Shown one piece after another: positions 9,880 through 19,984 of a DNA stretch of 64,000 nt. Both the position numbers and the translations under genes were made by a program. Origin of the DNA: Myxocyprinus asiaticus (lineage: Eukaryota; Chordata; Actinopteri; Cypriniformes; Catostomidae); NCBI RefSeq assembly GCF_019703515.2, contig NC_059388.1, forward strand, positions 1,377,501-1,441,500. Reading direction: 5' to 3'. Below the pieces are notes generated by a model. The model was not told the origin of the DNA, searched no databases, and saw nothing but the letters and a program-made list of their open reading frames with translations. The first letter of the stretch is position 1, and each line of letters begins with the position of its first letter.

Positions 9880-11448
9880 GTGCATCTCAATAAATTAGAA
9901 TGTCGTGGAAAATTTCATTTATTTCAGTAATTCAACTCAAATTGTGAAACTCATGTATTAAATAAATTCAGTGCACACAGACTGAAGTAGTTTAAGTCTT
10001 TGGTTCTTTTAATTGTGATGATTTTGGCTCACATTTAACAAAAACCCACCAATTCACTATCTCAAAAAATTAGAATACATCACAAGACCAATAAAAAAAA
10101 AAACATTTTTAGTGAATTGTTGGCCTTCTGGAAAGTATGTTCATTTACTGTATATGTACTCAATAATTGGTAGGGGCTCCTTTTGCTTTAATTACTGCCT
10201 CAATTCGGCGTGGCATGGAGGTGATCAGTTTGTGGCACTGCCGAGGCGGTATGGAAGCCCAGGTTTCTTTGACAGTGGCCTTCAGCTCATCTGCATTTTT
10301 TGGTCTCTTGTTTCTCATTTTCCTCTTGACAATACCCCATAGATTCTCTATGGGGTTCAGGTCTGGTGAGTTTGCTGGCCAGTCAAGCACACCAACACCA
10401 TGGTCATTTAACCAACTTTTGGTGCTTTTGGCAGTGTGGGCAGGTGCCAAATCCTGCTGGAAAATGAAATCAGCATCTTTAAAAAGCTGGTCAGCAGAAG
10501 GAAGCATGAAGTGCTCCAAAATTTCTTGGTAAACAGGTGCAGTGACTTTGGTTTTCAAAAAACACAATGGACCAACACCAGCAGACGACATTGCACCCCA
10601 AATCATCACAGACTGTGGAAACTTAACACTGGACTTCAAGCAACTTGGGCTATGAGCTTCTCCACTCTTCCTCCAGACTCTAGGACCTTGGTTTCCAAAT
10701 GAAATACAAAACTTGCTCTCATATGAAAAGAGGACTTTGGACCACTGGGCAACAGTCCAGTTCTTCTTCTCCTTAGCCCAGGTAAGACGCCTCTGACGTT
10801 GTCTGTGGTTCAGGAGTGGCTTAACAAGAGGAATACGGCAACTGTAGCCAAATTCCTTGACACGTCTGTGTGTGGTGGCTCTTGATGCCTTGACCCCAGC
10901 CTCAGTCCATTCCTTGTGAAGTTCACCCAAATTCTTGAATCGATTTTGCTTGACAGTCCTCATAAGGCTGCGGTTCTCTCAGTTGGTTGTGCATCCTTTC
11001 CTTCCACTCAACTTTCTGTTAACATGCTTGGATACAGCACTCTGTGAACAGCCAGCTTCTTTGGCAATGAATGTTTGTGGCTTACCCTCCTTGTGAAGGG
11101 TGTCAGTGATTGTCTTCTGGACAACTGTCAGATCAGCAGTCTTCCCCATGATTGTGTAGCCTAGTGAACCAAACTGAGAGACCATTCTGAAGGCTCAGGA
11201 AACCTTTGCAGGTGTTTTGAGTTGATTAGCTGATTGGCATGTCACCATATTCTAATTTTTTGAGATAGTGAATTGGTGGGTTTTTGTTAAATGTGAGCCA
11301 AAATCATCACAATTAAAAGAACCAAAGACTTAAACTACTTCAGTCTGTGTGCATTGAATTTATTTAATACACGAGTTTCACAATTTGAGTTGAATTACTG
11401 AAATAAATGAACTTTTCCACGACATTCTAATTTATTGAGATGCACCTG
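9877..11448 (-). mobile_element. Tc1 element with ~200-bp IR/DR ends (Tc1-b)
   Basis: The 1572-bp element begins CAGGTGCATCTCAATAAATT and ends with its complement, flanked by TA. The inverted repeats run for about 200 bp each (9877-10079 and about 11246-11448) and remain very similar. Inside each arm the outer word ATCTCAATAAATTAGAAT is echoed by the inner ATCTCAAAAAATTAGAAT (10059-10077 and the complement at about 11250-11268), again an IR/DR structure. It carries a broken transposase on the minus strand and sits inside the outer hAT shell. Confidence 0.93.
10160..11185 (-). pseudogene. Tc1 transposase, one stop and a lost catalytic Asp
   Basis: On the minus strand the frame runs from ATG at 11185 (or 11149, MGKTADLTV) to a stop at 10160, about 340 codons. 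The N-terminal part (KEAGCSQSAVSKHVNRKLSG) is a helix-turn-helix DNA-binding segment. A TGA at 10979-10981 interrupts it, probably from CGA. The catalytic part then continues in the same frame: D2 in FQQDLAPAHTAK and E in PDLNPIENLW are present with 34 residues between. At the first catalytic position the sequence reads FSYESKF where the family has SDESKF, so Asp is replaced by Tyr. The protein would be inactive even if the stop were suppressed. The flanking inverted repeats are nevertheless well kept. Confidence 0.9.
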
Positions 11449-11458
11449 TATATATAAA

Positions 11459-12625
11459 TACTGGCGGCCAAAAGTTTGGAATAATGTACAGATTTTGCTC
11501 TTATGGAAAGAAATTGATACTTTAATTCACCAAAGTGGCATTCATCTGATCACAATGTATAGTCAGGACATTAATAATGAGAAAAATTACTATTACAATT
11601 TGAAAAAAATGTTTCAGAACTTCTTAAACTTCTTCAAAGAGTTCTCATCAAAATATCCTCCACGTGCAGCAATGTCAGCTTTGCAGATCCTTGTTATTCA
11701 AGCTGTCAGTTTGTCCAGATACTCAGGTGAAATTTCACCCCACACTTCCTGTAGCACTTGCCATAGATGTGGCGGTCTTGTCAGGCACTTTTCATGCACC
11801 TTACAGTCTAGATGATCCCACAAAAGCTCAATGGGGTTAAGATCCATAGCACTATTTTCCAATTATCTGTTGTCCAATATCTGTTTCTTTGCCCACTCTA
11901 ACCTTTTCTTTTTGCTATTCTGTTTCAAAAGTGTCTTTTTCTTTGCAATTCTTCCCATAAGGCCTGCACCTCTGAGTCTTCTCTTTACTGTTGTACATGA
12001 AACTGGTGTTGAGCGGGTAGAATTCAATGAAGCTGTCAGCTGAGGACATGTGAGGCGTCTATTTCTCAAACTAGAGACTCTGATGTACTTATCCTCTTGT
12101 TTAGTTGTACATCTGGTCTTCCACATCTCTTTCTGTCCTTGTTAGAGCCAGTTGTCCTTTGTCTTTGAAGACTGTAGTGTACACCTTTGTATGATATCTT
12201 CAGTTTTTTGGCCATTTCAAGTATTGTATAGCCTTCATTCCTCAAAACAATGATTGACTGACGAGTTTCTAGAGAAAGCTGTTTCTTTTTTGCCATTTTT
12301 GACCTAATATTGACCTTAAGACATGCCAGTCTATTGCATACTGTGGCAACTCAAAAACAAACACAAACATGATGTTAAGCTTCATTTAATGAACCAAATA
12401 ACTTTCAACTGTGTTTGATATAATGGCAAGTGATTTTCTGGTACCAAATGATCAATTTATCATGATTACTCAAGGATAAGGTGTTGGAGTGATGGCTGCT
12501 GTCTAGATTTGATCAAAAATGACTTTTTTCAAATAGTGATGGTGCTGTTTTTTACATCAGTAATGTCCTGACTATACATTGTGATCAGTTGAATGCCACT
12601 TTGGTGAATTAAAGTACCAAAAAGA
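11459..12625 (-). mobile_element. Internally deleted Tc1 element (Tc1-c)
   Basis: The left end TACTGGCGGCCAAAAGTTTG starts near 11459. A stretch of about 75 bp near 11518-11574 (TTTAATTCACCAAAGTGGCA and onward) is found inverted near 12550-12613, so the element has inverted repeats but its outermost right end (about 45 bp) is gone. Only the N-terminal and extreme C-terminal transposase parts remain. It abuts the previous Tc1 with about 10 bp between and lies just before the outer hAT right end. Confidence 0.8.
11640..12296 (-). pseudogene. Tc1 transposase remnant lacking the catalytic core
   Basis: The minus strand starts at ATG 12296 with MAKKKQLSLETRQSIIVLRN, a helix-turn-helix typical of Tc1 transposases, including CGRPDVQ as the GRPR-like hook. 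A frameshift near 12100-12130 leads into a frame with STRSTPVSCTTVKRRLRGAG and RLEWAKKQ (second DNA-binding helix region and lead-in to the catalytic domain). After 11863 the sequence jumps to the complement of a C-terminal tail, so the central part with the first two acidic residues is missing. Such internally deleted copies could only move with another copy's transposase. Confidence 0.75.
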
Positions 12626-12703
12626 GGTTTATTGATGAGGAAAAAAAAAAAAAACTATTGGCAGCTATCGGCGCCGATATATCAGTCTACCTTTAGTTTC
12701 ATA

Positions 12704-13244
12704 GCATTTCTTACTAGCTGAATGTAGGCTACGCTAATGATATGTTGAGCATTATGACATTTTGATTAAGCATTAATAAATGTTATTATAAATTGTTACC
12801 CCTGTTTCTCAATAACATATCTTGCACAGATGATGTCATACTTTATTCAATGCTATTTAATTAGAGTTTAAGAATAAAACTCCACATACCTGCATGTGTG
12901 TAGCTTGGTGCCACCATTACGTATGTTGAAACAGGCATGTGTGACTCCAAACTCAGGGTCAACACTCCCCTTAAAGTTTGACAGTATTATATAATCTAAT
13001 ATAAACCAGAAACACATAGCACTAGGCCCAAATGACCTGTAATGATACTATGTGTATTTTAATATTAAGTAACATGCAATAGTGGTTTGCTGACAGTGTG
13101 TTTGTAAGGACCATCTATATTTGCCTATAACCAGCACACATATTGCAGTTGACATACTGTACTTTTGGTAAGTTGACATAGTCTGCATTGTGGCATGCTC
13201 TACTCCATCTAAAATATTTTAAATAGCATTTTGTTAAAGAAATA
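12704..13244. other. No gene recognised
   Basis: AT-rich stretch between the nested cluster and a Tc1/mariner fragment. I see no domain, repeat boundary or RNA gene in it. Confidence 0.5.
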
Positions 13245-13248
13245 TATA

Positions 13249-13690
13249 TTCACTGAGAACTTTATTAAGAACACTATGTTCCTAAGAAAGCACCCGATGT
13301 GGTCTTCTGCTGTTGTAGCCCATCAGCCTCAAGGTTCAACATGTTGTGCATTCTGAGATGCTATTCTTCTCACCACAATTGTACAGAGAGGTTATCTGAG
13401 TTACCTTAACGTTTTTGTCAGTTCGAACCATTCAGGCCATTCTCTGTTGACCTCTCTCATCAACAAGGCATTTCTGTCCACAGAACTACCGCTCACTGGA
13501 TGTTTTTTGTTTTTGGCAACATTCGGAGTAAATTCTAGAGACTGTTGTGTGTGAAAATCCCAGGAGATCAGCAGTTACTGAAATACTCAAACCAGCCCCT
13601 CTGGCACCAACAATCATGCCATGCTCCAAATCACGGAGATCAAATTTTTTCCCCATTCTGATGTTTGATGTGATGTGAATGATTTTTACA
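13249..13690 (-). mobile_element. Tc1/mariner fragment of the DD36E-like group
   Basis: The terminus CACTGAGAACTTTATTAAGA (13250 onward) is followed after about 40 bp by transposase N-terminal coding sequence in minus orientation, so the catalytic region between them has been deleted. The other terminus is not visible; similarity fades after about 13680. A related but separate copy lies at 16136-17317 on the plus strand. Confidence 0.7.
13290..13656 (-). pseudogene. Tc1/mariner transposase N-terminal remnant
   Basis: From a likely ATG at 13654-13656 the minus strand reads MGKKFDLRDLEHGMIVGARG, then LSISVTADLLGFSHTTVSR, a typical helix-turn-helix start of this fish Tc1/mariner group (family knowledge: members begin MGKK-x-DLSDFERG). 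Further on FCGQKCLVDERGQQRMA and MGYNSRRPH mark the linker and second DNA-binding part. Stops and small shifts occur and the DDE domain is absent. No function expected. Confidence 0.7.
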
Positions 13691-13699
13691 TTCTTTTAC

Positions 13700-15018
13700 C
13701 ATTAAAATTATGGACAATTTTATTCTTCCATTCTAAAAATCAGCATTAAGTTCATCCAAAACTAGTATGGGATGACATTGCATAATATGTATATTGTGTT
13801 GTATTGAAAATCATTTATGTTGCTCTTTAGATCATGTATTGGACTGTATTTTGCACATTCTATGTGTATATTGTTTATTGAGTACACAAGTACTTGTATA
13901 TTGAAATTCTTGTGCAACTGAAATGGCCAATAAATATGAATTCTTAACGAATTTGGCCATTTGAATAAATTTAAAACAACACCAATGACACATTTTTAGA
14001 AAGTGGCCTACTTTACCTCAATTCACCCAATGAATTTTAACTTAAAATCTTGAAGTTGGTAAAAGAGTCCATGGACTCATTATGCATCATTAAACCATTT
14101 ACATTTTCACACAAAAGAACTTTAGTCTCCATTTGCATTAGGTACCTACAGGCATTTAGAATGAATAGTGAAGGAAAGGAGGTTTAAATCAGCTCTTTTC
14201 TGTATGTGCATGATGAAGGAGTATTTAAACAACATCAGTGCGCAGCAAATGCCCAGGGCTGCAGAGTGAATGCATGGCTTCAGTCTGCATGAGTTGCCAC
14301 ACACGTGATGCAGCTCTTCTCGTCTCTGCTTTAACTGTCAGAAGGGCGCGCCTGGAGCAATAATGCAGGCCTTTTGTTGCACTGAAATGCAAATGAAAAA
14401 AGACATGAGCTTGGGTCATGATGAAGGGATGACTACAGTTCAAATTAAAATAAATTATTTCCTATTTATACATGTCCTATTTAGAATGTTTGAGTTCATG
14501 TGCTGCTTTGGATGACAGTGATAGTTATACATTTATTTCATTTGTATCTCTTCATCCAGCTGAATCTTAAAGGATAGTTTAGCCAAAAATGAAAATTATG
14601 ACATTATTTACTCAGCCTTGTATTGTTCCAAACCAGGGCCAGAATGGTAGCCTTAGTCAGCATTCACTTTCATTGTATGGTAAACAAGATGCAATAAAAG
14701 TGAATGGTGACTAAGGCCGTCATCCTGCCTAATCATCATTTGGTGTCATTTGGGTGTCATAGTCATTTGGGTTGGTACAATATGTGGTTGATGATGACAG
14801 AATATTTATTTCGTTAATAGAATCTGCATGTTCTTGACTCAGATGAAGCTTCTTTTTTTTTTTTCGTAGGCCTGTGCTAATATTAAACAACACAACAGCA
14901 GCTAACACAGCAGCATAATTAACCTCTGGCCGCATCGAAATTTCATGCACTAGATACTGTTTTCTTATCTCATGCATCTTATTTACCAACTAAAAGCAGT
15001 ATACAGCACCATACACTG
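13700..15018. other. Intergenic DNA with degenerate repeat fragments
   Basis: At 14567-14635 AAAGGATAGTTTAGCCAAAAATG and the following bases resemble the widespread cyprinid TTAAAGG(A/G)ATAGTTCACCC repeat; inverted words CATTCACTTTCATTGTATGG and complement occur at 14660-14712. At 13860-13945 a segment ending CCAATAAATATGAATTC resembles a retroposon 3' tail. ORFs at 14225-14443 and 14729-14989 (minus) show no domain. Confidence 0.45.
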
Positions 15019-15415
15019 TAAAAACAAAGTTAGTTATATTCATGGGAAAAGAATGTAAATACTACAGTAAAACAACATTTTTAATTGGTTAGCTGTAAGT
15101 TACCTTACTATATACATTACAAAGAAAAAAATATTTATAAAGAATGAGAATACATGTAATCCTACTTTTAAAAAATATGAATTCATTTATAAAAATGTAT
15201 CTCACAAAACAAAACACCTAACTTTAAGGGAAAATATTGTTAAAATGATTAAAAAGATTTTTGTAGTTCCAGTAGGTTGGTATATTCACATGACATTTAA
15301 TGGTATAAACTGTTAAAAACTGTAAAATATACAGTCACCAAAATACCATCCCATAATAACTGAAACATTTTCACTGTATTTTCTTACAGTAAAATGAAAC
15401 CATAGCATACAGTAA
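15015..15415. repeat. Degenerate 'ACTGTAAAAA'-type interspersed repeat
   Basis: CACTGTAAAAACAAAG at 15014 and AAAACTGTAAAATATACAGT near 15315, with TACAGTAAAA words around 15062, 15390 and 15410, give a loose inverted arrangement like common fish MITEs built on TACAGTAAAA. Boundaries are uncertain and no TSD was identified. Confidence 0.4.
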
Positions 15416-15419
15416 AAGT

Positions 15420-16133
15420 GCAGATGTAAAAACATTTTAATATTTTCGTTTTCACAAGCTTTCTCTTATGCATGCATGTGTACCTCTCTGCATTTGTGTT
15501 TATGCCTGATATGCAGTTCAGGGACAAATGCGACATTTATATGTAGTGTCTCAGCACTTACACTGAGCTCATGGGAGATTGTGTTGCCAAGAGCGAGGGA
15601 AATGGTAACCATAACAACAGGTAACCACTGACAACCAGCCTTCATCATGTTGAGTGCCTGGTAAGCACCTCTAATGTGTAAGATAAATTATCTACACAAT
15701 AAAGTGTAAGAATTCAGTTGTTCAGATCAGGATGATGATTTCCAGAAGAACAAGAGAAATGTCTAACTTCATATGGGAAAGACATGTCCCACAATTTCAC
15801 CTGCCATTTGTTTTTAAAATAGCAATGCTTGCACTTGGAGCCTATTCAAATAGAAATAAGAAATACATTTAAAATCTATAACAACATCACATATAACTAT
15901 TGACCATTTTGTTAGATTACTGTGACATTTGCACCATTCTCAATGTTAGATGACGAACATTCCAGATGCAGTTCAAGCACCAGTTTTTTATTTTTAATCA
16001 TTTCTAATGGCCAGGGTCATGCTGTAATAACAATAAAACAAAATATCAATTTAATTAATAGGTGTGATTATATGTTCTTTTTTCTAGCGTATGAGTAACA
16101 CTTTATAATAACTTTCATTAGAATCTCCACTAA
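15420..16133. other. No gene recognised
   Basis: AT-rich DNA. A 60-codon minus ORF at 15466-15648 has no recognisable domain. Nothing else supported. Confidence 0.5.
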
Positions 16134-16135
16134 TA

Positions 16136-17317
16136 CATACACTGATGAGCCTATACATTTTGACCACTCATAGGTGAAGCGAATAATGTTGATCATCTCC
16201 GAACAAGGCCACGTGTTATGGTCTGGGTTGATTAGATAGTACGTGAATAATCAGTTCTCGTAGTCAACATGTTGAATGCAGGAGAAATGGACAGGAGAAA
16301 AGACCTGAGCAACTTTGACAAGGGCCAAATTGTTATGGCCAGACGACTGGATCAGAACATCTCTGAAACGGCAAGGCTTGTGGGGTGCTCCCGATCAGCA
16401 GTGGTGAGTCCCTACCGACAGTGGTTCGAGGAGGAACAAACCACAAACCAGTGACAGGGTGTTGGGCGTCCAAGGCTCATCAATGCACAAGGGCAATGAA
16501 AGCTATCCAGTCTGGTCTGAACCGACAGAAGGTCTACTGTGGCACAAGTCACAGAAAATTTTAATGATGGTTACAGAAGGAATGTGTAACAACACACAGT
16601 GCATCACACCCTGCTGCATATTGGGTGCCCACGAAAGTGCCTACAATGGGCATGTGAGTGTCGGAACTGGACCTTGGATCAGTAGAAGAAGGTCACCTGG
16701 TCCGATGAGTCCCGTTCTCTTTTACATCACGCGGACGGCCGTGTATGTGTGTGCCATTTACCTGGGGATGTGATGGCGCTAGGATGCACTGTGAGAAGAC
16801 GACAAGCCGGTGGAGGAGTGTGCTGCTCTGGGCAATGTTCTGCTAGGAAACCCTAGGTCCGGCCATTCATGTTGACGTCAATTTGACACATGCCACCCAC
16901 CTAAACATCGTTGCAGACCAGGTACACCTCTTCATGGCAGTGGTATTCCCTTATGGCAGTGGCCTCTTTCAGAAAGATAATGTGCCCCGCCACACTGCAG
17001 ACATTGTTCGGGAATGCTTTGAGGAACATGATGAAGAATTCAAGGTGTTGCCCTGGCCTGCAAATTCCCCAGATCTCAAAATGACTGAGCATCTGTGGGA
17101 TGTGCTGGACAAACAAGTTTGATCCACGACAGCTCCACCTCTCAACTTACCGGACTTGAAGGATCTGCTGCTAATGTCTTGATGCCAGATACCACAGAAT
17201 ACCTTCAGGGGTCTTGTAGAGTCCATGCCTCAGTGGGTCGGCGCTGTTTTGATGGCACACGGAGGACCAGCAGCACATTAGGCAGGTGGTCATAATGTTT
17301 TGGCTCATCAATGCACA
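16136..17317 (+). mobile_element. Tc1/mariner element, DD36E-type spacing
   Basis: Termini are imperfectly inverted: CACTGATGAGCCTATACATT on the left and, on the other strand, GCATTGATGAGCCAAAACAT on the right, with TA dinucleotides outside both (about 16134-16135 and 17318-17319). The element is about 1.18 kb, shorter than an intact copy of roughly 1.3-1.6 kb, and carries a frame-broken transposase on the plus strand. Confidence 0.85.
16287..17290 (+). pseudogene. Tc1/mariner transposase (DD36E spacing), multiply broken
   Basis: Starting at ATG 16287 the translation reads [20 protein letters not shown] and [15 protein letters not shown] (helix-turn-helix). A stop follows at about 16452, after which GVGRPRLI supplies the GRPR hook. 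D1 lies in TWSDESRS (about 16696-16719). After frameshifts, the frame at 16883-17122 gives D2 in FQKDNVPRHTA and E in TEHLWDVLD. I count 36 residues between that D and E instead of the 34 of Tc1 proper, matching the group described as DD36E in the Tc1/mariner superfamily. Several stops and shifts make it a dead gene. Confidence 0.85.
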
Positions 17318-17319
17318 TA

Positions 17320-18386
17320 ATACATAAACTAAGATGTGATGATCTGTTTAGCATTGTGTTTTGCAGGGTTCGGCAACCTGTGGTGGCACTTGAGCAACGG
17401 CCCTCTTCTCTTCTACAACTCCTGGCTTCATTGTCAACTTACCTCACTCCCAGGTGGTCACCACTTCAGTCCATCGACTTGCAGGCTTGGCTCCAGCTTT
17501 AAGATCTAAGGTGGACCATAGGTCTCATAGAATGGGCCGTACAGTAGGCACTAACAAAAATGACCATGGTCTTAGTCTTTTTTCTTCTTTGGATTTGGTA
17601 CCATGCTAATACCATGGTATTCTTTAAAGCATCTTGAAGGACTCCGTAAATATCATGGTACATCAATCATTAAGTATCTTAATATATACCAGAAGTATTC
17701 AATTAAAGTTCCAAGAGGTCTGGTCTCTACATTTCCTTCCCAGCAATTGTCTTTCAATCATAACTTAAATGATTTCAGTAGCTAATATAGCTTGTACAGC
17801 TATGAAATGATATAAGCAATGTGCATTTTCTGTAATTTCTTTCTTTTGTAAATTTCCAAGTTGGCAGCAATAAAAGAAAGAAACCATAAATCCTAAATAG
17901 TCATAATAGTCTATCTATAACTGCTACTTTGTCGAGTATATACACCAGGGCCTTAACTATAAGAATGGGGACCCAGAGACACAGTCAAAGCCATGGGGTC
18001 TGAGAGATCTTCCACCGAAAGAAGAAAAGATTTAATTTGACTTAATCAGTTGAATGTACTTTGATATGAAAATAAAATGAAGTTCAACTATTTGTTTTGA
18101 AGCTGAAAGAGCAGTATTTTAGTTTGAGTGCTTATTAAGACATTAATCACTATATTTTTACATTTAGATAATGGATGGGGCATAGGAGGCCTTGTGGCTG
18201 CAGAAAGATACCGTATGTGGCATCCCTGGACTCTGGAGAGAGAAATTAGAAAATGCAAATCTGTTTGATTAATTTTTCTACATTTTCCTTAATGTGAGGA
18301 TCTACCAACAACAAACAAAATCACAACAGAGCAGCATACGTCTTGCTATATTCAAATTGTCTGACTGTCAAATAATGGAAGCATTT
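17320..18386. other. Intergenic DNA, palindromic 'ACCATGGT' words
   Basis: Around 17560-17665 the words ACCATGGT, TACCATG and CATGGTA recur, as in a common fish repeat also seen at 60610-60810. Short ORFs at 17311-17502 and 17603-17785 show no domain. The rest is anonymous. Confidence 0.45.
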
Positions 18387-18394
18387 GTTCTTAT

Positions 18395-19613
18395 TAGTGT
18401 TGTCACGGTACCAAACTTTCAATAGTCGGTACTTATACCAGTGAAATTTCACGGTTCTCGATACCAATTTCGCTACCACAGCAAAAATATGCTAATATTA
18501 AAATGTGCAATTGAACATACCAGTTTAGTTATTTTTAATTATTTAATAATTATTTTAATAATTATAGTTTAATAATTATTATTATTTTCCAGAACTTTCC
18601 TGAACATTTTTTAAAGTTTAATTTAATTTCATCATCATAATGGTGTCTAATAAATAAATTCTTAAAACTTTTAACAAGTGAATATAGAACTTTTCAACGT
18701 GTCATTGCATTTTTTGCCAAACTTTTATTCAACAGCTGTCTTGCTTGTGATATTTTGATTTATTATTATTATTATTATTACAGTGAATATTACATTTTAC
18801 TATACAGTTGTAATATATTTTTATTCAATTTCTTCAATTTCAGGCATCTAGATTTTATTTTTAATTGTGCTTTTATTATGATATGTATTTTTTGCCGGAA
18901 GCTTCACTTGTCTTGATAAACAGTTCACCAATTGTGATCATTGACGACTTTTAATTCACATCTGAAATCTCATCTCTTTACGCTGTCCTTTGAGTCTGAC
19001 AAGAAAAATGTAGAACACAGTTTTGGAGTGTTTGTATTTTAGATTACTGGTGTTTGTGTATGTGGTACTTGTGAAATTTTATGTTTTAAATTGTATTATT
19101 GTGAAGCACTTTGGCCAACTATGTTGTTTTAAATGCTATATAAATAAAGTTTGAGTTGAGATTAAAGCACAAATGCTGTGATTTTAGTTATATAAATATA
19201 TATTTTACATGTGCTGTATGGTTCACAGTGGATTAGTGCTCTGCTCTGTCATCTGATACAATGAATGATTCTCAATATCTTTTGAGTTTCTAGTGGATGA
19301 GCGGCCGGATTTAAAGTATGCAGCTCGTCCACAATAAGATTGCAGCCTTTAGCGGTTTAATAAATCACACTAGGACATGTCACGATTTTAATTTGATGAA
19401 TTGTCCAATTTAGTGTAAAAGGAGTAACAAAGCACACATTCAAAATAAGCCTGTGAGCATTTTAAAGCTGTCGTGTATCAGTCATACTGTGCGCTGGTAC
19501 CGGATAGAGTCGGTGCTCGGTACTACCGGTACTGCAGAAACACTGGTCCGTTACATCTTCTTTTATTTTAGTATCGACTTGGTACCGAAGTACCATTACT
19601 TTTGACAATGCTA
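18395..19613. mobile_element. hAT MITE with perfect 8-bp TSD
   Basis: Left end TAGTGTTGTCACGGTACC, right end (other strand) TAGCATTGTCAAAAGTAATG, with GGTACC/GGTACTTCGGTACC words just inside. The flanking 8-mers GTTCTTAT (18387-18394 and 19614-19621) are identical. The 1219-bp body has no transposase. Interior segments (for example AATGGTGTCTAATAAAT and GCAGCCTTTAGCGGTTTAAT) are shared with the element at 54445-55411, so the two belong to one family. Confidence 0.9.
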
Positions 19614-19654
19614 GTTCTTATTATAAACAGCTAACAACTCTATAGCCCTATTTT

Positions 19655-19887
19655 AATTAGTTATTTAAGTTCCCTGTTTTCTCACATTCAGTGCGAAGTC
19701 TTTTATGCCTTGTCAACATTTCTGAGTGTTATTTACCCATACTGTTTTCCCAGGTGTTTTGACTCTTGCCTGTTTCTCGTGTTTCCCAGCCAGCTTGTGA
19801 GTTTTTGTGGATTTATTGCCTGTTTACCAGATTACCCCTCTGCCTACCGGATTTACTTGGTTTGCCTTTCTGGACTGTCTGCCTGCC
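19655..19887 (+). repeat. Truncated 5' LTR of the gypsy element
   Basis: Matches 23056-23285 of the 3' LTR, including TTATTTAAGTTCC, CAGTGCGAAGTCTT and CCGGATTTACTTGGTTTGCC, with about 10% differences by eye. Missing are the first ~140 bp and the last ~140 bp of the LTR. It starts about 35 bp after the TSD of the hAT MITE at 18395-19613. Confidence 0.85.
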
Positions 19888-19984
19888 ATGGCTGAGACTT
19901 CACAACCCTGAGATCTCCTGGAGAGATGGACAAAGCACTCATTGGAATACTTCCTGTTTCCAATCTTGCCTCAACCTTCCTGAA

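Larger units (their letters stand above)
5394..12695. mobile_element. Outer hAT shell of a nested TE cluster
   Basis: The left end begins TAGAGGTCGACCGATAG at 5394 and the right end finishes ATCAGTCTACCTTTA at 12695, imperfect inverted termini. Flanking 8-mers are GTTTCATG (5386-5393) and GTTTCATA (12696-12703), 7 of 8 identical, the TSD size of hAT transposons. The shell is about 7.3 kb but almost all of that is later insertions: a Tol2-like element, a hAT MITE and three Tc1 elements. Its own sequence is limited to roughly 5394-5755, 9804-9876 and 12626-12695 and shows no transposase, so it was a non-autonomous element. Confidence 0.8.

Noticed and set aside
10167..10532. 121-codon plus ORF inside Tc1-b
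   Set aside because: Antisense shadow of the minus-strand transposase.
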